From NCBI RefSeq assembly GCF_003086295.3, contig NC_092050.1:148806699-148870698 (forward strand): a stretch of DNA of 64,000 nt, written 5' to 3'. The position numbers and the translations under genes are program-made. Shown in pieces: positions 32,467 through 42,574 of this stretch (the first letter of the stretch is position 1; every line of letters begins with the position of its first letter). Below the pieces are notes generated by a model. The model searched no databases and was not told the DNA's origin. It saw nothing but the letters and a program-made list of their open reading frames with translations. Source of the stretch: Arachis hypogaea (taxonomy: Eukaryota; Streptophyta; Magnoliopsida; Fabales; Fabaceae).

Positions 32467-33970
32467 ATAGCAGAAAAAAGACTGAACAAATGAGGGAGGA
32501 ACGATAAGACAGAAATAGAGACGAGGTTGGAATGAAACTCAACTGTCAGCGAGGGAGGAACGGCGAGATAGAGACAGAAATAAGGAAAGAACGGCGAGAC
32601 AGAGACAAGAATGGAATTCAAATTGATCCCACCTCGATCTACAAGTCCACGACTACGACGACAGCATAAAGAGAGTAGAAGACGGCCACGAGTTTCGATC
32701 TGTAAGTCCAAAGATGACGGCGTGGAGGAGAAGAGGATCAATAGCTAAGAGTTTTGAGTTGATCCTTTGTCTATCATTGCCAGCGATGACGGTACCGTTT
32801 GGCTGATGAAAAAAGTTCGACAACGGCGACGGCAGAAGAGTTGATTGAGAGATCAAGAGAGAGATAGTAAGATAGAATTTTCGTGTAAGAGAAGGAGAAA
32901 ACTGAAAAAACTATGCTTTTTGCCTTTTATATGATGATTTTTTTTAATTAAAACTCTGAAAAACAGTTAAAAAAACGACGATTCTATCAGCTTGTTAATT
33001 TATTGTCGGTTCAATTGATTTTTTTATTGGTTTTTTGTTAAACAATTTTCTGTGTCAACTAAACTGACTAAAAAATTGATTCTCAATTAACTCACTCGAA
33101 TCAGTCGTTCTAATTCAGTTTCAGAACACTGATGCCATCACACCAATTTATTCCAATATGCACACTTTTCTTTTAAGTGCTATATTCAGCACTCAGTGTT
33201 TAGTTAATTTCTACGCATCAAATTTTTCTAAACTTCAAAGTCGATAAAATAATAAAGTAAAGAGTTAAATAGATATAATAAAATATAATTAATTGTCTTT
33301 TATATTTTATTATTTTTTATTTTAAAGAATTTGAATTCAATTTTTATATGCTACATAGATTTGAATACAATAGCATATATTTATCGTCTATTTATTAAGA
33401 CACACTTTTTATAAATATAATATTGGATTATTTTTTGGAATTTTAACCTTTTTATGCTTTTTTTTGTTTTTTTTTTTCTGATACTTTTTCCATCGTCGTT
33501 TTACAAAAATTCACACTATATTCATTTTTTCTGTTTCTATTATTTCTGCTCTATTGCTTCAACTCATTTTTTTACTGGCTCTCTCTAACTTTCGTTTCTT
33601 TTCCTTTTCCAATCTTTGCATTGTTTCATTTTTTCTTTAAATATAAATTTTTGAACTAATTATTTTGAAACAGTAATTAAATACTAAATTCTGGTTTATT
33701 TTATTATTATTATAAAAAATGTTAAAGTCAGTATTTTTAGTGGAAAAAAAATAGAGAATTAGATAATATTTGACTAAATATAAGATAAATGTATATAATT
33801 CTATGTTCAAAGTACAAAGTAGTAATAGTGAGTGAAAAGAATTAGGAAAGAAATAACCCAAATAAGAGTTTATGAAGGATGAGAAAATGAAAACTAAATA
33901 AAGTATATATTAAAAATGTTTGATAATTAAAATAAATTAGTAAAAAAAAGTAAGAATTTAATTTATTTCA
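32467..33970. other. Intergenic DNA, no gene supported
   Basis: The first 450 nt include repeated GGAGGAACGGCGAGA-like purine stretches (about 32490-32620). Read on the minus strand these look like a pyrimidine-rich leader. Short frames there lack domains. The rest is AT-rich. Confidence 0.45.
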
Positions 33971-33974
33971 CATA

Positions 33975-35085
33975 GAGCAACAGAATCAACAAATCCTGAT
34001 AAAGTTATCTACGACAAAGAGAGATCAGGAGTTACAGTAAGATATCACTTCAATTCATCTCTATTATAGAAAAAAAAGAAGGTTAATTGTGGTTGTAGTG
34101 TGATGGTTTCGATTTTAAATTGTTGGGATTTTCAGTGGGCAAAGCAATTGAATGCCCCACTTAAGGTTGTTGATCCTTAGATTGCTGATATAATTGAGCT
34201 AAAAAAAATAGGCAATGGAAGGTAATTTATTTACATACATGTTATTGGTCATGAGACTCTTCATTTATGCAGCTACAATTGTTGCGTGCAATGTGATTGC
34301 AGAGACCATGGAATAACAAAATTATTTCTATTTTAATCGTGGTTCTGTTCAAAATTACCGCACCTAGGGAGAACATTACATAAGGATTGGAACTCACTTT
34401 TTTTCTTTGTGTTCGTTCACCTTTCGATAATTCAACAAACACAATAATATGCAGTGGTTAGCATTTTGAATTTTATTATTGGACTCCTGCTTCTAGTCCA
34501 ATTAAAAAATTGTTGCCTTTCTTCCTCAAGGTACATTGATATGGCAGAAAGACTATGTCAGAAGCGTGTCCTCGAGGTATTTAGGTTGGATCCAGCTAAA
34601 TGGGGAGGTAACTACACAATAACTATATTGGTATACCTTTTATTTGGCTTTGTTGATTGCACATTATTTCATCTTGTTGGTCATTGGCCTGTTGTTCTAA
34701 TTGTTCTAAGCTTGCAGGTGGACATGATCTATTCTTTGTGATTACCTTTTTTTATTTTTTTCCCTTTCTTCTTCTACCACTTGAGGCACACGAGTTTTTG
34801 TTCAGAATTCAAAAGTAGTATTTAGGTTGAATTCTCTTGTAGATTTTTTGCTGATTAAATTTCAAAAATGAATGCTCATGAGCTTTTTTGATATTCAGTA
34901 GATTCTTTTAAAATATTTAGGTGTCAATTTTTGTCATATGTTATTAGCCATAAACTGCAGTGAACGTTCAGCCTCTATATAGGTCTCCTTCAAAATTTCA
35001 AGTTTATACTGCATTGCTAAAACCTCATGACAGAATCATGACACTTGATCTTCTTCATGGTGGACATCTTTCTCATGGATACCAG
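33975..35085 (+). pseudogene. Serine hydroxymethyltransferase (mitochondrial type) pseudogene fragment
   Basis: Four exon-like pieces in order match the N-terminal half of plant mitochondrial SHMT. Up to 34036: ending VIYDKERSGVT at a GTAAG donor. 34136-34221: WAKQLNAPLKVVDP followed by a TAG stop at 34178-34180, then ADIIEL and a shifted frame. 34529-34607: [20 protein letters not shown] to a GGTAAC donor. 34961-35085: [21 protein letters not shown] and [10 protein letters not shown] to a GTATTT donor. The intervening exon (PSENF region) is largely lost; only a GLEL-like trace at about 34384 remains. Introns are retained, so it came from genomic DNA, not from a processed mRNA. The active enzyme converts serine to glycine in photorespiration; this copy cannot. 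Confidence 0.8.
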
Positions 35086-35884
35086 GTATTTTCAAGTTCC
35101 ATCATCCACCATTTCCTGTAATAATGAAATATATCAAGTTCATGGGTTATTGGTAATTTCTTTTGGTAATTTCTTCAAGGATTAGATAGAAATCACTTTG
35201 TAGTTATTCATAAAAATTTAATACTTTTATTACATATCTATTTATGTATAATTCTTATTAGTTGAGACTTTGTTAGGGTTAGCCTCTGTTGTGGACCACC
35301 GGAGAACAAGACGGCAGCCACACCCACACCACTCTAAAACACTCGATGCTCTACTGGTTCCTCTGGAGATCCTTCTGTTTGACCGCATGGAACTCTGGCT
35401 CCCACTTGCACTCATGATCCTAAACCCAAAAAGCTGCACAGTGAGGAAGAAGACGAAGATCCAGGAAAAATTGGTAGAAGAAGAAGATGAAGAAGTTAGG
35501 ACAGAAATCTTGGTTATAAAAGGGGATAAGGACTAAATTGGAGCTAATCAAATTTATTGCCATGTCATCTAACCGTTGTTGGGTCCAGCGTGGCAAGAAC
35601 TGGCCACGTCATTGACGGCGTCAGTGCTCCGGTGATGGAAATTGGAAGAAGGACTAACGTGGTGCATTTTTTCGAATATGGGAGACTAATTTAGTGCAAT
35701 TGGGATCTCGAGGACTAATTCAGTGCAACTCGTCAATCTTAGGACCAAAGTGGGGCTTAACTCGTTACCCAATTTTATTAGTTTGATATAAAAAATAATC
35801 AACTGATTTCAGACTCACACAAAAACAAATTAATCACTTCCAAAATATATTAGTTAACCACTTTCGAAAATCTATTATATATAT
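35086..35884. other. Intron remnant, then transposon-like fragment
   Basis: After the pseudogene, 35258-35775 is a more GC-balanced block. Its right end (GGACCAAAGTGGGGCTTAAC... near 35750, preceded by GAGGACTAATTCAGTGC) looks like one terminus of a Mutator-like element, but no matching left terminus was found. An 88-codon frame inside it (35270-35536) has no recognisable domain. Confidence 0.4.
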
Positions 35885-36640
35885 CTAATTTTACAACTAA
35901 AATGTACCATATGTCACTTTCTTATTACAATTTGAATCAAATCTTTTCCTCCAAAATTAAGGAATTCTCTTTACTAATTTTACAACCAAAATGTGCCACA
36001 TGCCACTCTCTCATTGTAGTTGAAATTAAATATTTCCCTCCAAAATTAAAGAATTCTTTTCCACTCCTTACTAATTTTACAACCAAAATGTGCTACATGT
36101 CACTCTCTCATTGCAATTGAAATCAAATATTTTCCTCCAAAATTAAAGAATTCTCTCATCCTTCCTCTATTTTTCTCTTTCCTTCAATCACTCTATCTAT
36201 TTTATATATCAATATCAATATCAATATCAATATCAATGACAAATTACTAATTTCCAATCAAAATGTACAACATGACATTCTTTAATTGCATTAATATTAA
36301 AATTAAAATATTAAAATTAAAATATTAAAATTAAAATTAAAATATACCTATATTATGTATCATTTATTACTATCTAATTTAATAATCAAATGTGTCACAT
36401 GACACTCTCTTATTAAAATTGAGAGAAAATATTTTTTTTAAAATTAATAAACTCCCTTCCTAAATTCTCTCATCTACTTCTCTCCATTTTTCTATTTCTC
36501 TCTACCATTTTTACTCTATATATAATTTATATTTTATATTAATAATTTGACAAATCAAAATATGTCATCCGGTATTTTTTTACAATTAAAATAAAAATTT
36601 TTCTTCTAAAATTAATAAACTCTCACTCTCACTTTCATTC
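35885..36640 (+). repeat. Diverged tandem array, unit about 85-100 bp
   Basis: Successive units share CTAATTTTACAACCAAAATG, then ATGTCACTCTCTCATT, then TCCTCCAAAATTAAAGAATT. Clear units start at about 35885, 35973 and 36069. More degenerate ones lie near 36240, 36375 and 36540, so decay increases to the right. ATATCA and ATTAAA simple repeats (36205-36345) interrupt the array. There is no coding function. Confidence 0.75.
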
Positions 36641-36737
36641 TTCATCTTTATTTTTCTCTCTCTTTTCTCTTCTCTATTTTTTCTATCTTTCTGTTCTACA
36701 GAAAGTAAAATTAACAAAATAATATAATTCATATAAA

Positions 36738-36781
<44 letters not shown>
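36738..36781 (+). repeat. (ATT)n microsatellite, about 14 units
   Basis: Uninterrupted ATT trinucleotide run ending before TATACATATT. Confidence 0.9.
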
Positions 36782-36784
<3 letters not shown>

Positions 36785-37232
36785 CATATTTTTTAATTTT
36801 TTATTTAGTTTTAAATTTTCACCGCTTATCTTTTTAATTTATATTTTCATTTCTTTTCTTTCAAATATTTATTACATATAATTTGGAGAGAATACTAATG
36901 TTATAATTAAAAGTTAAAATTAAGATTCAATTATTTTAAAAAAAATTATAGATGAGTTAATTTTATAACTATCAGTATAATTTTTTATGCTAATATCTAA
37001 TTATATTTTTATATACATAGAGAGAAAAAAATATTATTTTTAAATAGCAAGTATAAAAATTAATTATTTCTATTTGTGCAACAAACTTAACACCTAATAA
37101 AATGTAAAAGTATACACGTTAAATTATTTTAAATTTTAGATAACGAATGTTAAAATTAATTATTAATAAAAAATTAGACTTTTTCATATAAAAATAATAA
37201 CTAGAAATTTTATTATTTGATTTTTTATCTAC

Positions 37233-38560
37233 GAGGTAATGACTAAATTAGTACCCGAAAAATTCAAACGCTGACATTTTGGTACCTCACTATTGTTATT
37301 AACAAAATGATCTTTAAAAGATTTTAAAATTTGACAAGCGTATCCACGAGTTCACCGGAGCACATTTCCGGCAAGCACAGTGCTGACATGGTCACTGTGT
37401 TTTGATGACATGGCAAATACCCCCCAACCCTAATTCTTCTCCTTCTCCTTCTCCCTCCCCAACGCACTCCCCTCTTCCCCTTCCTAAATGCATTCTCCCC
37501 CCTCCCCAATCCTAATCCTTCCCTCCCCTTCTCTAACCCTAATTCTTCTCCTTCTCCTTCCCCCTCCCCAACGCACTCCCCCCTTCCCCTTCCTGAATGC
37601 ATTCTCCCCCCTCCCAACCCTAATTCTTCCCTCCCCCTCTCTAACCCTAATTCCCCATCTCCAACGCACTTCCCCCCTTCTCAGTCTTACAGAGCCAGTG
37701 TCATCGACACCGCACTGTTGCCATCTTGTCGTCGGGTCTTCTGCATCCACCAGTGTCTCCTTCGTAGCATTGCGTTGTCTGCACGCCTTCACCGCTGTCG
37801 CCTTCACTGCTTGTATCTGCTTGCTGCTAGCCCCCAGTCGTTGCCATGCCTCCTTTGTCTGGGTTCCATCTTGACTCTATCGTGTCCTGCCCCCTCTGTG
37901 TCTGGTGTTCTTCTTCTATTCTTGCTTTGGTGGTGTCTGTATTAAGTTTTATTTTATTTTATTTTGATTATTGTATATGAATTTGCTTTTGAGTTTTATT
38001 GTGATTAATCTTTTTGAAAGATAATTTAACCTAAAAAATTGGGTCAATTCATGATTTGGGGCAACTCTGTTGATGTTGAGGTTGTTGTTGCTGTGAATGG
38101 TGGTGTTGAGGGAGGGAGAGGGAAGTGTGCGTTGGGAAAGGGGGAGTGGTGGAGAGAGAGAGAGAGTGGTGGAGGTTGTTGTTGCTGTTGATGTTAAAGT
38201 TGTTGTTGCTGTGAATGATGATGTTGAGGGAGGAAGGGAAAGTGTACGTTGGGGAGGGGCTTGTGATGTGGCGGGACTGCGATTAGGGAGAAGTGTGCGT
38301 TGGGGATGGGGGCTGCGACAGGGAAGGAGAGGGAAGGGGAGGGAGTGTGCGTTGGGAAGGGAACTTTGGGGGTAGTTTGCCAAGTCACCAAAACACGGTG
38401 GCCACATCAACACTGTGCTTGTCGGAAATGTGCTCCGGTGAACTCGTGGGTACGCTTGTCAAATTTTAAAACCTTTTAAGGACCATTTTGTCAATAACAA
38501 TAGTGAGGTACCAAAATGTCAGCGTTTGAATCTTTCGGGTACTGATTTGGTCATTATCTC
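37233..38560. mobile_element. Mutator-like element with minisatellite core, 1328 bp
   Basis: The ends GAGGTAATGACTAAATTAGT and (inverted right end) GAGATAATGACCAAATCAGT continue as inverted repeats for about 190 nt each. They include a GTGCTCCGGTGAACTCGTG segment. TTTATCTAC at 37224-37232 recurs at 38561-38569, a perfect 9 bp duplication. The left core (37425-37680) repeats a CCTAATTCTTCTCCTTCTCC / CCCCAACGCACT unit of about 110 nt. The right core (38070-38360) repeats a GTTGTTGTTGCTGTGAATG / GTGCGTTGGG unit. No transposase is encoded. Confidence 0.87.
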
Positions 38561-38569
38561 TTTATCTAC

Positions 38570-39437
38570 AGATACCTTAGACTTCTTAACCAAAGACTTT
38601 TGTCAACCTATAACTTTTTTTTTTTTTTATAAAAGTAGCTTAATTTTATAAATCTTTCGTATCATGCATAATCTATACTGTCAAAATAAAGTAGACCATA
38701 ATTTTAAAAAATTTATATTCCCGTAATATTATTACGAGTAAAAATATTAGTAAATACTAAACAAGAAAATAATTGAATATTACAACTCATATACTAAATC
38801 TAACTTAATATATTATAAGCAAGTTTATAACTGACATAAAACTATTTTACTCAAAAATTTAAACTAATAAAAAAATAACATAAATGATTATTTTTTAATA
38901 TATTTTTTTAAATATTTTTTTCTCTTTTTAATAATTTTATGCTATTTCTTATTTTAAAATTTATTAAAGATCGGACTTTATAATTTCCAAACATAAAATT
39001 TTAATATTATATCAAAAAATTACTTTTTTTTTTAACTTGAATTGATAAAAAAAATAACATAAATAATTATATATGTAACAATAACATTCTCCCAAAATTA
39101 AATTGAAATTTATATCAATAACAAAAAGATATTTTACTATTATTAAAATATGTAATAATATGTCATCTGATGTCAAAATGATTTTATCATGTATGATGAA
39201 TTATACTCATAAATGGAAAATAAATAAAATAAAAATACTATTCATTGCCAGAAAGAATAATCTGAGTAAAGAATGCCAGGGACTTTCTATAGTTTGTCGG
39301 AGTGCCTGCCCCCACATAGATTCACACAATTATTATACCCAACTGAAAAAATACATGCAATCCTTTTTTTTCTCCCCAGGAAAGAATAAAGCACAAAAAG
39401 CAGGTCCATTTTCTATTTTTTGTCCATGTACTTGTGG
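38570..39437. other. AT-rich intergenic DNA
   Basis: No gene or bounded repeat is supported; a 114-codon plus-strand frame at 39103-39447 has no recognisable domain. Confidence 0.45.
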
Positions 39438-39446
39438 TTATTATTA

Positions 39447-40622
39447 GGAATAAATACTGAATTGATCCATAATATTTAGAGTCAAAATTAAATTTGTCTC
39501 TAATTTTATTTTGAATTTAAAATTATTCTTAACATTTTATTTGATATTAAAATTGTCATTTTCTTTATATTTTTCAAACGAAAATACTCTTATATATATA
39601 TATTTTTTATTCTAACCCTTATTATCATTTACCATTACTATTGCCACTACACTTATTTTCATCAACTACCAACTAATTTTCTTTTTACATCTATCCATTT
39701 TAATTCATCAACAACAACACAACATAACATAACATTTAAATTTAAAAAATTTATCATCAACATAACATTCAAATTTAAAAATAGTATCAACATCACTCAT
39801 TGCAATCTAATTCTTCAAACTCATCAACACTATAATGATTCATATTTTTTTTTTGAAAAAAAAAATTGAAACAGAGAAACAAGAGAAATGTAGTAACTCT
39901 ATCAACAACAACACAATACAACAAAATATTCAGATTCAAAAAATTCATCGTTAATAACATACATTTAAATTCTAGAATAGTACAAACAACATCATTCATT
40001 GTAATCTAATTTTTAAAATTCAACAACATCATAGTGATTCATTTTTTTTTTTTGAAAGAAAGAAAAAAATTAAAACAAAGAAATAAGAGAGATACAATGA
40101 ACTCAGTGAGAAAGGAGAAAAAGAAGAGAGAGTTGGCCGTGACGGTGAGAGAATCTGCCGTCATTACCACTGATTGAGTCACCAGAAAAGAGTTTGAGAA
40201 GAGAGAGAGAGGGAGAGAGAGAGGGAGAGAGAGAGAGAGAGCTCAAAACCGCAGCCACGACCACCGAAACTGCTGGCGTCACTGCTCTTGGAAATTGCCA
40301 CATGAAAAGGGAGGAAAAGATCTGGAACCATCACCATTGTTGCTTCTACTCCCTCTCTTTGTTTGCTGCGTCAGAGATGTTGGGGTGGAGGTCAAAGACG
40401 TAAAGCGATGCGGCCACCGTCGAAGAAACTCCATTGATTAGAGAAGAAGAAAGTGTGTGAACGAGAATGAGAAGAAAGGTATGACAGTGGAGATGAACAA
40501 TAAAAGATTAGGTCAAGGGTAAAATGGTCAAAAAGACGATTTTAATACCAAATAATAAAATAAGGTTAGGAACAAATTTAATTTTGACCCTAAATGTTAT
40601 GAATCAAAATAGTACTTATTCC
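39447..40622. mobile_element. Mutator-like element, 1176 bp
   Basis: The left end GGAATAAATACTGAATTGAT and inverted right end GGAATAAGTACTATTTTGAT match inward for about 150 nt, through GGTCAAAATTAAATTTGT. TTATTATTA at 39438-39446 recurs at 40623-40631, a 9 bp duplication (low complexity but exact). The core has ACAACA-rich sequence, two related GATTCATTTTTTTTTTTGAAA blocks (about 39835 and 40035) and a GA-rich run (40200-40240). No coding frame is supported. Confidence 0.83.
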
Positions 40623-40631
40623 TTATTATTA

Positions 40632-41208
40632 CTAGAGTGAATTTATAGATATTAATATATTTATTAATTTTTTAAAATAAATTGTGTATATAGATTAAGA
40701 ATAATGTATTTATAAATATTAATTAATAATATGAAATTAGTTAATTAAAATAATAAATTTTTTAATATCAATAATTTTAACCTATTAACAAATCTTCTTT
40801 ATATATAAGTATAAATAAGTTTTAATATTCTCAAATTTTTTCTTCTTTCTATTATCCTTTTATTATTTTTCTTTCTTGTCACACCACTTAACAGTTAACA
40901 CTAACAATGCTATGGCATTATAACAGTATATTAATTAAGACTGTATTTAATAATTATAGTAGAAAAACATAAATAAAAAAGGAGGCCTGCTATACATATA
41001 AATCTTTTTGGCTTACAAGTTTTATAAGTTGGCACAAATTTAACAAAAAACACGCATTACACTTCCACATTCAAGAGTAAATAAACATACGTTATTTAAC
41101 CGCTTCCTGTTTTTAAAGCGCGCTACTCACCATGCATTATAAACGACTCTTCTTCTTCTTCCTCCATGAAAACGAGTTTCTTACCAAATTTGAAGATAAT
41201 GGAACTTC
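40632..41208. other. AT-rich intergenic DNA
   Basis: Nothing recognisable; it leads into the minisatellite. Confidence 0.45.
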
Positions 41209-41400
41209 AGAAATACACCCAAACGATTACAGAAATACACGCAAACGATTACAGAAATACACCCAAAGGATTATAGAAATACACCCAAACGGTTACAAGA
41301 ATTCACCCAAACGATTATAGAAATACACCTAAATGATTACAGAAATACACCCAAAGGATTATAAAAACTACACCCAAATGATTTAAGAAATACACCCAAA
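41209..41400 (+). repeat. 21 bp minisatellite, about nine units
   Basis: Consensus unit AGAAATACACCCAAACGATTA, repeated head to tail with 1-4 differences per unit (for example ACGCAAACG, CCCAAAGGA). Unit length is almost constant, with small indels near 41360. It is not a CRISPR array: there are no unique spacers and the genome is eukaryotic. Confidence 0.85.
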
Positions 41401-41570
41401 ATTCGTTGAAGTACACCTTATGCATAATTCAAAACTCTTTCTCTTTCTCCTCCTCCTCATCTTCTGCTGATTCTTCTTCTTCAAAAACGATTTCAGAGTT
41501 TGATGTCAAAAAACAATAGAAATCGAGAATAACGAAGAAAGAAAACAAAGAGAAAAGCACGTAAATAAAG

Positions 41571-41601
41571 AAGGAGAAAGAGAAGGTAAGAAACGAAAGA
41601 A

Positions 41602-41632
<31 letters not shown>

Positions 41633-41915
41633 ACGTGCAACAACAAGAAGAAGAAGGTGCAGTGAAAACGTGCAGTAACGGTTGAAGAAGGAGAAAGAGA
41701 AGGCAAGAAACGAAAGAAAAGAAGAAGAAGAAGAGGAAGAGGAAGAAGAACGTGCAGCAAGAAGAAGAAGGTGCAGTGAAAATGTGCAATAATGGTTGAA
41801 GAAGGAGAAAGAGAAGGTAAGAAACAAAAGAAAAGAAGAAGAAGAAGAAGAAAAAGAGGAAGAAAAACGTGCGCAAGAAGAAGAAGAAGAAGAAGAGACA
41901 CTTGTAAAGACTTGT
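41571..41915 (+). repeat. About 115 bp GAAGAAG-rich unit, three tandem copies
   Basis: The marker AAGGAGAAAGAGAAGG starts at 41571, 41688 and 41802. It is followed each time by TAAGAAAC or CAAGAAAC, a (GAA)n tract and ACGTGC. Long frames in this stretch are poly-Ser/Phe/Leu or Glu/Lys and reflect triplet repetition, not genes. Confidence 0.8.
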
Positions 41916-42229
41916 ATAAATTGTATGCGAAGAATTTCTCATAAAAAAGAGACAAAAAATAAAATATTTTATGCTTCTATTTTTATTTTTGTAAAGGAAT
42001 AGAAAACACAAAATTTTGCATTTCAGAAGTCACAATCTTGCAACACGAAAATTAATGCGTTCTGAAAAGGATAAAAAATGTAGTATTTTTTAATAATTAA
42101 CTTAGTATTAAAGATTAAAAAAATAAAAATATTCTAAATCTTAAATTTTAAATTTAAATTATTAATATAAAATATAAAAAATAAAAAAAATTATTTAATT
42201 AGTAAAGAATATAATATTTTTTATTTAAT

Positions 42230-42574
42230 AAGAGGAGGATTTAAGAATATGCAGATCCAGGCTCCAACCTTAATTACATTTTTAGTTTTTACTCTCATTT
42301 ATTTATTTATGTCTTGTTTTAACTAAAAAAACGTACTATAAGAAACAGAAAAACACACACAACTCAAAGAGAACCTTCTCTTCATCAACTTAACCCTTCT
42401 CATTTTCTTCTCACTACTATCGAATTCTGATTCTTCAAGTTTATAGCTTCTGTTCCTCTCCTTTCTTGTTCCCTTCCCTTATTTCCATTTTTGTGAAACA
42501 AGAACTGAGAGTGCAAAAAACTAACTGCAGTGTAATACAGAGTGTAACAATTAATCTGAAAAAAAAAAGGTTTG
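42230..42574 (+). promoter_or_regulatory. Putative core promoter and 5' UTR of the Aux/IAA gene
   Basis: A weak TATA-like CTATAAGA lies at 42336-42343. It is followed by a leader of about 200 nt with CT-rich runs (TTCTCTTCATC, CTTCTCATTTTCTTCTC) typical of plant 5' UTRs. No canonical TGTCTC auxin-response element was seen in this interval. Assignment is positional. Confidence 0.4.

Noticed and set aside
35270..35536. 88-codon plus-strand frame as a host gene
   Set aside because: No domain recognised; it overlaps a transposon-like fragment with one visible terminus.
37324..38413. Gly/Arg- or Pro/Ser-rich frames on both strands
   Set aside because: They lie inside the minisatellite core of a Mutator-like element and repeat with the DNA unit; no start, splice or domain support.
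41209..41400. Regularly spaced 21 bp repeats resembling a CRISPR array
   Set aside because: Units are head to tail without unique spacers, and the surrounding genome is plant.
41429..42011. Long minus-strand frames of 130-170 codons rich in Ser, Phe and Leu
   Set aside because: They lie over GAA/GGA triplet repeats, are open in several frames at once and contain no domain; they reflect low complexity.
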